This document shows, in pieces, positions 25,203 to 37,200 of a stretch of DNA of 64,000 nucleotides (its first letter is position 1; each line of letters begins with the position of its first letter). This DNA is from Pyrenopolyporus hunteri. Its lineage: Eukaryota > Ascomycota > Sordariomycetes > Xylariales > Hypoxylaceae. The position numbers were made by a program, and so were the translations under genes. The stretch lies in the NCBI GenBank assembly GCA_902806595.1, contig CADCXC010000038.1, positions 2,728,001-2,792,000 of the forward strand, in the 5' to 3' direction. A model generated the notes under the pieces. The model did no database searches. It was not told the DNA's origin and saw nothing but the letters and a program-made list of their open reading frames with translations.

Positions 25203-28200
25203 GGCTGCGATCGATCGATTTGCTTGATGAATGGGGATATACTGGGGATAATGGGATAGTGAAAAAATAAAAATAAAAAAATAACGAAAGATAATAGGAT
25301 GGTGCCGATGGATACTGATAACCGTTATTACTTACATATACGTCGGTCATGTCCTTGGCTCGGACACGGCCTTCGTTAGCCACGGGTGTGCTGCTCTGAC
25401 TTTGTTGGTTCTGGTGGAGATTTTCTCTCGGGGCATTGTTGTTATTGGAGAGGTTGGAGCTCAGAGATCTCAGGTCACCGCCCATTCGCTTACCTATGCG
25501 TCTGAGCGCGAGCGGTGGGGTGTTCGTGCCTGATCGAAATCCTCCATAGCTGCCTGGACTCTCAGGCCGAAATTGGAGTGGCTCTGGCGTCCTATGCCGC
25601 GGCGTGCTCGTATTGGATGCGGATCGCCTGGCCAAGTTCTCCGTCCTGGGCGTGGCATTTCGGCTGATATTCTCCGATACGCTCCTACGTCCGCTACCAC
25701 CATTACCACCATTACCACCACTGCCACCGCTGCCACCTGCGTCTTGCTGTACTTTCGACAATCGCGTCTTCTTCACATCTATCGTGCCCTGCACCTCATC
25801 TTGGCTGCGAGCCATTGGTGGGCTTAGTTTTGGTGTCTCGTAGCCCAACCCAACCTTTTTGCCTCGCTTTTCGTTGGGCTGAGGTGTGCGAATTGTGCTG
25901 CTTTCCTCTTTTACCCGCTCTTCCTTTATGTCCACGTCCTCAGGCCAATCGCGTAAGTGCACACCGCTATCTCGTTGGCTTAGATCGTCCACCGAACCAT
26001 GCCGCATCGGATTTGGCGAATCTGTTATAAATCCGCTATCCCTGTATGGCTCTGCAATGATTGTGGCCCTATCTGAAATGTCGCGATCTCGATTCTCGCC
26101 CTCATTTGCTAATTCTTCGTGCGTCTCTTCTTCCACCCGAGGAAGGACACGGGGGGAATTGCGACCGGAATTCAGGAACTCTTGAATTAAAGGTCTTGAA
26201 ATTGGCGACTTGAGCAGTTTGTCTTTGTCCTCAGCCTTATGCTCTGTTGTCGGCTTCGAAGGCTCTCCGACATGTTCTGATGTATCCAAATCGTCTAGCT
26301 TTTCTATAATTTCCGTAGTCGCCGGTTCTTTTGGTGTCGGGCTACCATAACCCGTGTCGCGAGGCTCTGGTAAGTCATGCTGTGCTTGTCTCCCTACTAC
26401 TGGACTCTCGATCTCGGCCTCAACATTCCCAGCAACGCTACCACGCGCTGGCGTATTGGCTGGTGGTCCTGTCTCTATGGGCTCGGGGGACAACGCTCTA
26501 AGTAGCTTGCCTGTTTCCGTGTGTGTCCCAATCTGTGTTTCACCTGCATCGGTGTCTAAACGTATACCCTCCTCCATTGCCTTACGCTCGGAGTTCTCAA
26601 GAGGCGTAGGGCTGTAGGGTGTGTCCTTCTTGTCGCGGGTCCTTTGTTCAACGTGCTCAGGGGCTTTCCCCTTCTGCTCCCCATCTTCAGAGGCGTCTAG
26701 TCGTTCAGAGAAGTTTGTAATCTCTCTGCTAGGGGGTGGAACGAGAACAGTCTCGGTAGCTATAGAGCCTGCGTCCTTATGTACCTCTATTTCTCTTGTT
26801 GGCGGCTTCATGTGAGATTCTAGGAGAGTTGCCGCGATCTCGTGGGCTGATAGAGCTGTTCCCCTGACGGGACTTGACTGCCTAACCTCTTCGAGCTCAA
26901 TTGGAGGAGTGCTTTTTTCTGCATGCCCGGAGCCTGGATGCGAGATTGGAAGATCTCCGGTTGTAGGTGTCGACGCATCATAGGCTGGTTCCAAAGACAT
27001 TTCATCGGGCTTGTTGTCGTGGGCCTGCACGCTGCTTGGAGAGTGGCCCCCAAGGTATGAGACAGCCGTCTCTCGTTCTGACGTGATTGCCGGAAGGAGA
27101 CCAGATGTGTTGATCTCCTCAACACTACCGCTTTCTTCGGTAGTGTTAGGCATTTCGCTCGTCGGGATTACTGGAGACTGGAGATATGAGACCGCACTCT
27201 CCCGAGTCGGGGTGACGTCACGTGCAATAGGGCTGTTGTCTTCGATCCTTGGATTAAGCTCCATCGGCGGTAGCAGCCCGGAGGCTTCGTAATCTAGATT
27301 CTTAAAGTTTTGACGGACGTCGGTCTGAGTCAAAAGAGGCTTGGGTATCATGGCGTCATCTCTGGATAGATGTGTTCTCTTCCTTTTACCTGGTTGTGGC
27401 GATTCGTCAAACGGACGCTCGTGTTCTACGTGACTGCTGAGCTGGGCCGGTGAAAGATCGATATTGGCTATAGACGGCCCAACAATTGAGGGAGTTCGAG
27501 GAGGAGTGACTGGCTCTGATAACTCGACATGGCTTACGGCGTCTCGTTCAATGACGCTATAAGACCCTTCGCTGGGCAGTGTCTGTCTTTCCTCTATGGG
27601 GGAGGCTAGTTGAACATATCCCGGAAGTTCTATGCTGTGCTTGTCAGGGTGACTGATATTGATATCCTCAGCATTTTGATCTTGGTCTTTCGGTTGGGGG
27701 GGAATATCCTGTTGGACGTCCTTTACTTTAGAACGTTGCCCTTCGACTTCTGAGATGTGTTCTAGAGTCAGTCTCTTGGGGGCGTTCTCTTTTGTTACTA
27801 TCTCCGGAGAAGCGTTTACCAGTACATCTTCTATGGACTCCATAGGAGTAGAAGTGCCTGACGCTATGCGGCTTTTATTGTCTTTTGGGGGCATCTTCGG
27901 GGATTCTTGCCACTCACCCTCATTCGCTACGGCCCTCTCTGGTTCCCCAGTCCCAGGCTCAGTCACAATATTCTCACTTAAAGCATCGCTCGTGCTAAAT
28001 TCTTGATTTCCCGCCGTCTGGCCCCCTTGGCTCGGTTCTGACTCGACTTGAGCACTCTTACGTTTCTTCTTCTTCTTGTCTCTTTTTGACTTCTTTCGGG
28101 CTGCGGGCGAAGGTTGCGATTCTGGTTCTTCTGATGGTGGGACGTCGGGGCTGGCTGGTCGATCGATAGGCAATGATTCTTGCTTCTCGGTGTTGTTCGT

Positions 28201-31200
28201 TTCTGATACCGCGACGGATTCCGGGTTGTCATTTGGTTCCACGTGTTGCTTATTTAACGCCACGAGTTCCTTGTCGATCGTCGCTTCATCTTGTTTCTCA
28301 GTGATAGGTAAATCCTGAGACTGTAGGTCGGCATCTGGAGCCTCAGGGCTTAATAACTTAGGGCTGCCAGAGGTTTGGGTCACCTCATCCTTCTCAAGAT
28401 TTTCAATAGGAACTTCTAGCTTCAAAGAATCTCCTTGCGTAGGCTCTGTGAGCTGCAGAGACCCCTCTGGCTCGTGAAAGTCTTCAGCCATTATAGGTCC
28501 TTTGATGGTTGCTGTCTCATCCCGCCCTTCGGTATCTGGCTTGTTTGGGGGCTGTGAGTCGGTATCCGGGACTTCCACACTTATTGTAGGGGTACTGAGA
28601 CCTTGACTCTCTTCATCGTTTAATATCCTTGCGGCAGGGCTTTTAGGTGGCTCGCTAGACTCTTCCAGCACAGGGATTACTTCCGACCTATGAAGTTCTT
28701 CTAGTTGCGTTGGTTCGGCACTTGTATCGGAGGCGGCAGACTGCGGGGCGTCGTCGTGTTTGGCATCCAGCAAGTCTTGAGATTGCAGATTGGCATTCGG
28801 GATTTCAGTGCTCAATTCAAGAGTATCGGGAACCGGAGTTTCCCCGTCTTTCTGTAGATTCTCGGTAGGGAATTCTAAGTCCTGGTGCTCTTGTAGCTGC
28901 GTAGGCTCTGTTAATTGTAGGGAATTTTCAGACTTGGGAAGTTTTTCAGGCTCGGACGCATCCTCCGGTTGCGAGGGCTCAGCCTGGTCTTCGGAAACAG
29001 TGGGCTGGAGGGCGTCATCATTCCTGATATCTGTTGAATTCCTGCGTTCCAGGTCGTTGTTTGAAACCTCGACGCTTAATTTAGGAGTGCTTGCTAGCTT
29101 CTCTTCAACATTATCGCTTTTCCCGTCAGGTGTAGTTTCCCGGGCATCTTTGTCCGTAGAACCCTCTTCTAGCTTTAGAAGCTCTTCTGACTTAGGAAGT
29201 TCTTCTAATTCGGGAAGTTCCTCCACCTCGGTAGGTTCTTCTAGGGGTACGGATTCGGCTTGTTCGCTAAAAGGGATATGCTGAAGACCGTCAGGCTTCT
29301 CGTCCGACTGCGCGGGTTCTTGTATCAAAGACACAGATTCTTGCTCCTGGGTGGAGAGGGAAGGAATAGTATCCTTGTTCTGTTCCTCAGGGACCTGGCC
29401 GACAATCTCTCGTTGGATAGCGTCTGCATCAGCCTCGTCGACAGTACGAGCCGTGGGGACCAAGTCCGGTACGAGAGTATCGAGCTCTGGCGATGGTTCG
29501 CTTATAATCTGTTTCTCGGCGATCTCGGGTGTTTGGATGATTGATGGGTCCTTTTCAACAGAAGAAGTATTGTCTTCTGTTATTGTAGCTGGTGCCTCGT
29601 TTTCATTAGTGAGCTCGCGCGGCGTCTCAGACGGGCCGGCCGAGAGACCGTCCTCAGCAAGGGTTGCATCTTCTGTGCTCTCAGGGGGCACGTCGGTGGG
29701 GCCGATTTCCGTTTCTGTAGATGGCCCGGTTGGCCGGGGAGCGAAATCTGGCTCTAGCTCCCTGGGCGCCTCAAGTACGGATTCTGGCTCCGGGGTGCTT
29801 GCTCTTTTATCTTCCTCGTGGCCTTTCTTCGCGGATGTAACGTCCGCGGCGGCTTTATCCGTCGAAATGTCTGGTGTGGGTGCCCTTTCCGTATCTATCT
29901 GCTCGGCAATAGATGTGCTAGCTGTGAGGTCGCTAGCGGCCTGGTCCGTTTCTTGTTGTGGAACCGCCGCGTCTTCGCGGAGACTTGCACGCTTCTTTTT
30001 CCTGTTCTTCTTTTTGCTTTTCTTAGGGCTAACTGGCTCATCGATATTCGCCTGCGGAGGTTCCGGCACGTGGCTATTTGGCTCTATTGTCTCCCTTAAA
30101 CTTGACTCAACCGCACGCTCCGCCTCTACTCGACCCTGCTCTTCCCGAGGTTCTTCGTTCCCTAAGTCACTTGTGTCCCTGACCTCTCCAACCTCCTTGC
30201 TATTAGTAGGCTCGAGATTAACCAATTCTTCACTCTTGGCGCTCTGTTGAGGAGCTGCAGAGCCGGTCTCTGTTGCCTCAGTGGTGCTTGTGATGTCCAC
30301 AGATACTTGGCTCAGTTCGGGTTGAGGAACGCTCTCGTCGTAAGTGCTATTTCGCTTAGCTTTCTTACTCTTTTTCTTCTTCTTTGAGACTGGACTAGGA
30401 GGACTCTCTTCTTTCGGGGCTTCCTCGGAGACTGGAACGTCTACCTTGGGATGTTTGTCAGTAATGGGGGTAGTTAGACCATCCTCAAACTGCTGCTCTG
30501 GAACTTGCTGCGACAGCTCGTCATTGTGCGGAATCGGCTGCTTGTTATCTCCGTCTTCCTCGCTCTCTTTCGCCGGAACTTTCTCGGGGGTCTTGGGTTC
30601 CGGTTCTGCGGGGTCCTTAGCATCAATGGTGGCAGGTTCATTGCTCGTGGTGGGTTCGGATATGTTCTGCTCGTCTACTTTGTCCGGGGGCGGGGGAGAA
30701 ACGTCTTCATTAGCTAGGGGTACGATACCCTCCGTGGAACTTATCACTTCTTCGACGGTTGCCTGTATGCTCGAGGCCGATTCGGGGACTTCTTGGCCTG
30801 CTACGGATGCTGCATCATCTACGACGAGCTGGCTTCCTCGCTTCTTTTTTTTCTTATTCTTTTTGGGCTTGGACGGGACCACATCTTGAAGGCTTTCGTT
30901 GTCGCGTATAGGCTGAGCCACGGGTTTTTCCTCTAGCATAGCGTTTCCAGTTAGATCATTTGTTTGTCGAGTTTCCTCTAGGCCATGGAAATCTGTAACT
31001 TCTCCACTTGGGGCGATCTCATGCTTGGCTTCTTCTATCAGCACGTCGTCACCTGCCTTTTCAGTCTGATTTGCCGACTCCTGTTCAGCACCTGGAGGCT
31101 GGGTGGCCACATCCGTAACGCCTTGTTCTTGCGACTTGCGCTCTTGAGTTGGTGGAATAGAGGTGTCTAATCCACCCGACGTGACCTCAGTCGTCTCGGG

Positions 31201-34200
31201 AGTAGGTGAATCGGATGAGCCAGATATGTCTTTCTCTATCGGAGCTGGCTGCGTCTCGGTCTCTTGAGATATGGGTAAATCTGAGGGCTTCGCGTCTTCT
31301 AGTTGGCTGCCGTCACGAACGGGAGATTGCGATCGTTCAATCGAGGACTCGGCTGGTGGGATAGAGGGTTCAAGTTCTTGTACTTCACTGGCCTTCTCCT
31401 TGCCCTTGCCCTTATCGGTGGTAAGACTTTGCGCGTCATCTGCTTGGAGTTGGGGTGCCAATTCCTCTGGCTTGGTGGCAGTTAGAACATCCGGCGGGGT
31501 CTGGTCCTGTTCAATTTGACACTGCGACGTGACAGAAGGCTGCTCGGCCTGGTCTGATGAAACGACTTCAGTGCTTGGCCCCTCTGTCGGCGCTGCTGTC
31601 TCTGTTGTAGAATCAAATGCGACCTCTTTCTTCTCGTCCTCGCTTTCACTCGTAGCTTTCGGCATCTCCCCTTCTGTAACGGCAGGGGTTGCATCCTCAG
31701 TTGAAGCAGGCTCGCCTTGCGAGTCGCTTCGGGTGAGGTGCTCTTCAAGATCTCTCGGTCTATCATCTTCGGAGCGAACGGGCTCGGCCGATGTTGATTC
31801 TTCGACTTCCGGTGTCGGTGAAACGGTGTCCTCTTTCTTACTTTCTGTAGACTTTTCAATCTCGCCCTTCGACTCGGGAAGTCCTGTAGCGCTGTCCTCC
31901 GTGGTAAGAGTTTCCTGAGTTAATGGGACTGGAACAACCTGGGATCCATCGGGAATTATGGGCTCCTGTTCAGTAGTATTCTCAATCTTATCCTGTAGTT
32001 CGGGGGTCTTTGATTCCTGCACGATGACTGTCTCACCGGGTATCTGGCCATCTGTACTTTGCTGTTCAGCTGGTACTACCTCGTCCAAAGGTTTATGGGC
32101 ATCACCGAGCTTATCCCCCGGTGATACCTCTGTCGGGAGTCGGTCTTCAGGTCTGTCGACGCCGGTATCCACCGTTGTTTCTGTACCCTTCCCGGCGGAT
32201 GGCTCGTCCGTTGTTGCGGGGACGTCCGCATCTCTCGACTCTAATCCAGCTCCATCATTTACAGGAGAATCCGATTGTGTCTTGGCCTCGACGTGCTGAA
32301 TAAGTTGATCCAAGGGGTCTGTTGGTCGTTCCTGAGAAGGTTCGTGCTGAATATTCGACGATTCATCGAAATTTTTTGGTGCATCGTTAGGATAATCCTG
32401 GGGCTTTGTCCATGAATCTGATGGCATCTCAGCAGATGCCAAGTCAGGGTTGAGGGTCACGTCAGGCTCAGGTGATTGGCCAACTGGCTCTCCCGGCATC
32501 TCCATTGTGCTGTGCTCAAGTGGCTCGGTGGGCCCAACACCGTGGTGCTTTTCCTTGTCTTCGTTATCGTCCCTATCGGTTGGCTTAGGGCCCACGTCAA
32601 GATCCTCTTTGTTGATCTGTGCGGTATCTTCAGAAGTGGCACTTGGCTCGGTAGAGATCTCTGGGGAAATCTCTGGGGAAATCTCTGGGGTAACGGTTGG
32701 GGATGCTGGGGTTTCCTCGGTTTCGAGTTTGTTAGCGGTCACCAATTTCTCAACTAACGTCTCTTCTTGACCTTCGTTCGCCTGCGTGTCATCACCGATT
32801 GCGTTGACGGTATGTTCAGTGTGGGACGTTACTCCCTCGATTGCGTCGTCCTGTGCACCCGGATTCTCCTGTGTTTCCTGAGGGGTATCGTTAGTGATAG
32901 ACTCAATTTGGATGGAACCACGTTTCTCATTCTCGTCCTTCTCCGCCTCTTCGGGAGGCATAGACTCGGATACAGCAGCTTCGTTCGGCTCTAGCTGACC
33001 GCTAGGCGTCGCGTCAGCTGCCTCGACGGTAGAGACGGGGGAATCGTCAATTGATTGTTTGTTGCCAGCTCCTATCTCCGCAGTCGTAGGCTTTTCTACA
33101 ACTTCCTCAAATCGCAGTTCGTCATTCAATGCAGGCGCATCGGTATCCCGATAGTCTTCGCCCTTCTCTGCGCCCTCCTTGGTTGAGCTGTCTAGCTCGG
33201 GAGAGTTATCGTTAGCTGGTCCGGCCTGCTCTAGAATTGGCTCTCGCGCATCCTCTGTGATAGACTGAGGTACCACTCTCTCTGGGTTCGATGCTTCTAG
33301 TTCGTCGTCGACACTAATAGCGTTGGAACTCTTGCGCTTTTTCTTGCTCTTCTCGGACTTTTTGGTAGGGCTCGCTGGTTGACTCGCCGGTTCATGTGAC
33401 GAATCGTTGCCGGGTGCTTCTGTTACATCCCGAGTGGGTGTTTCCGAGCCACCGCTGACGATGACTGGAAGCTTATCTGCAGCCTCTTCGGAGGGCATTT
33501 CTTGAGGTGCAGATTCCAGACTGGGTATAGTTGTTATCGGGGCTTCAACGACCTCTGAAGTGTCCTGGAGCATTTCGTCGCTTCGCTCCTTGCTACTGAA
33601 TTCACCTTGCGACTGAGCCATTTTTTGGGTCTCTTCACCGGTGGTTCCCTGGGGAAGACTTGACGATTGGGCGTCATCGGCCACTAGGCTTAAGGCCGAT
33701 ATTTCCCCCGCCGCTCCAATTTGTACAGCTGAGTTGTCTTGCGAGTTCTCAGTCGACTCTGTCACCGAAAGTGGAGCTTCGGGTGGATCGGTTGATGCAG
33801 GGCCTTGTTGGTCCCCGACATGTTCACCGCCAAGTATACCGAGCTGCAGCGATGATTCATCCACGTTGGTGGGTTCTGATAACGCCGAGCCGCTTGATTC
33901 CCGTTCGGTTGCGCTCTGCAAACTGGTGTCTGCCAAAGTGGGCTGTTCCTCGTCTTGTCGCTCTCCATGGATAGAAACCTCTATTTCCCCTTCAAGATCT
34001 ACAGTACCGCTAGGTAATTGGGCGTCTCCCAAATCCGCTTCCGACGTCGGGTATTTTTGTTCTTCTTGCCCAAGTTCGGACGGGAGAGTAGGCTGGAGAT
34101 CACCGCCGCCACTAGCTCCGGATTCAATAGACACCTGCTCAACTGGTTCGCTTGGCGAGATTATTTCTCCAGGCAGGTCCTCGAGATTGATTTCAATGGG

Positions 34201-37200
34201 CGTTGGAGTTTCTTTCGAAGGGATTTGCTCGCTAATTGCCTGATCCTTAGGGAATGAGCTTGGCTCGAGTTCAGCCTCTTTAGGTTCGGCTGGCGTTTCC
34301 ACGGGGTTTACCGAAAGGCTATCGGCTTTTTGGCTCTCAGCCTGTACCGCCGTCTCGGGCTCTTGCGTCACTTCTAGTGACGGGACATCATCGGAAGGGG
34401 AATGGTCCTCCTGTTTCTGAGTAGAGGCTTCTTCACCCACAGTTTCAACCTCAGACTCCGGGGCCGGGGCCTCTTCAGATACGTCTGGTTGGCTTTCATG
34501 CGACTCCTCTGTAATAGAATTTACTGGCTGATCCTGACCGGAGGTTTGTAATTCAACAGGCAGTATATCGGGCTTTTCTACACTGGCTTCCTGCATTGAC
34601 TCCTCGGCTAACTCCGTCGGTTCTTCTACGGGGGCGGTACGTTCAATCTGTTCGTCCTTTGGTAAGGGCTGCTGTTCGCTATCCTTCCCCTTTATAGAGA
34701 CATCTATAGGAGGCTCAAGTACCGGTGTAGGTTGATCAGACTCCTTTTCTTCTTCGGCAGCAGTAAGTTCTTCCTTAACAGAAGTTAATTCTTCTTCAGT
34801 CGTTAGTTTTGTTTCAATCGCGGCCGTCTCTTCTTCGGGGATAGGAGTTTCTGTCTCGGTAATAGCTGGGCCTGTTCGAATAATAGTAGGCTCTTCCTCA
34901 ACCATGGAAGCCCACCTCTCGGCAGCAACCCAGTCCCGCAGAGTAACGGCCGATTTCGACCTAGAGATGGTAGGAGACTCTGTGGCCTCTAGCTCAGCCC
35001 CAACCGTATCCGCTTCAACTTTCGGAACTGCCGGTTCGATCGTAATCGGCGCCTGCTCCGTAGAAGGCATCTCTTTCTCGGTGGCACTTGGGCCATCATG
35101 AAGAATAGTTGATTCCGGCGTCGGCTCTAGTTTGGCGGGAGCTTCTGACCCCACCGTAGTTTGCCTGATTTCAACAGGAATATTTTCTAACTGTGATTCC
35201 GCTGCTTCGGAGTCGACTTTAACTACATCGGGTTCAACGGCCGAGATTTCAGAGATTTCGGTTTCGGTTTCGGTAGAATCTGGCTCCAGTCTTGCAGGCG
35301 GCTCAGAAGTAGGAACCTCGGGTTCAAGCGTGGAAGCCTCAAGCTCGTCAACGGTGTGCTCTTGTCCAATTGAAGGGACAATTGGCTGGACAACTGGCAT
35401 CTCTAACTGAGAATTAGCCTCGATCCCAGTGGGGGGTAGCCCTTTTCCGAATGTGCCCGATTCTGGTTGATCAAGAGCTAGCTCGGACTCCACTGTAGTT
35501 GCAGGAACTCCTGGTTCAGGTGCAACAGCTTCTGACTCGGTGGTTAGCCCTTGTTGAAGGGTAACAGGCTCTTCAATGGCAGTGGGTTTCTCTTCAGTTG
35601 AAGTTGATCGCTCGGTCGGCGACGAGACATTGTCCACGGGAGTGATATCTTCAACCGGCTTGACAGGAGTTTCATCTAAGTTAGCGGTATGGGCGTCCGC
35701 GATGTTTGGTCGCTCTTCTAGGCCAGGGTCAGTACTTAGAGACTTTCGATCCTTCTCGCCCTTGCCAGGGGTCGTAGTCGTGCTATGCTCAAGGTTTGAG
35801 GCTTCCGGCTCAGGCTCAGGCTCAGGCTGCGGCGTCCTAATCACTTCTTTGGGCTCTTCCAGAGGCGTTGCGTAGGGTGTTTCCGCGGTAGGTAATTCAA
35901 GCGTCGTTTTGAGAGCTCCACTGCTGCTCGCGCTCTCATCCAAAGCCTGTGGGATTTCATCCGTCGCATTTCCGATCGGAATGGATTCTTTAACCTCCTC
36001 GGGAATTGGAACCTGGTCAGGTGTAACTTCACCAAGTGACTCTTGCGGTAGAGGAACTTCAATATTAGCTAGAAACTCCGATAGTCTTTCAACGTCGCTC
36101 ATTTTCCTTCCATCCGCCCTATAGATGTCTTTGGTCTCCTCTAGCGAAGAGCCCGATCCGAGGGGCCCACTATCATCCGCGTTACTCCTGGCAGTGTCGA
36201 AACTATCGGCTGACTTAGGCGTATCACTTTCTGGGAACACACTCGGAATTGTCAGGTTTTCGTTCTGTACTTCCAAAGGAACTGTCTCATGCCCTTGGTT
36301 AAACCTGCTATCCCCAGACACAGTCACGGTTTCCGGTTCCCCCGTACTGAGTGCCGTCGCTTCTTCTAAAGTAGTATCGACCTTTGAGTCGTCTTTAAGA
36401 GAAGCTTGGAGGTCTTGGCCTAAATCCGTCTTGTTCTGAATCGAAGGGAGAGCCGGCAAACCTAAGATTGGAACCTCGCTAGACTTTTGAACTCGGATCG
36501 GAAGCGAGTGGACGTCGGAATCAATAGTTGCTGGTGTCGGTTCAACAGGCTCAGGCTTTGGTGACGGCAATTGAATATCTGAAACAGAACCCGTATGTGA
36601 TTCTTCAGGAAGAGGCGCCAAGTGAGAGTCGTCACCTTCAACATTTCGTTCATGAGTCTTATTAGATGACGGTCGGCTAGGGGTGCCGTGTAGAGCATGA
36701 GACGCGCCCTCAATCGCATGCACGCCTCCCGACTCTTCGATTGGTGATTCTGCCAATGGGGGGAAGGCGCTTTCGCGCAATTGCGGGATGCGGTCTGGAG
36801 ATTCTATGAACAAGCGGCGAGGCGAATGTGAGTTAGGATCGCGAGTTTCGGAACCTGAAGGTGATAAGTCATGATGAGACTTTTCGCTAGGTGAAGACTC
36901 TCTTTCAGGGGAACTTGTTAAGTCAACCGATCCCCGCAATGCTCTCTGTAGAAGGAGAAGGGGTTTGAATTCCCGGGAACCTTCCCAAGACGCAGGGCGA
37001 GCACGGCTCTTCGGCTCGCTACCGAATTCCGCACTGCCAGTAATCGGTGACACCGTCGGAGAGGACTTTCCATTGCTCGGTGTATGCCTATGTCCGGGGC
37101 GGAAGAATTGAATGGGTATAGCACTTTGGCTGGGCGTTTTTGGTCTTGTAGGAGTTTCAAGTGTACTGCGACGACGGGTATGGGTAGGCATCTCACGTAA

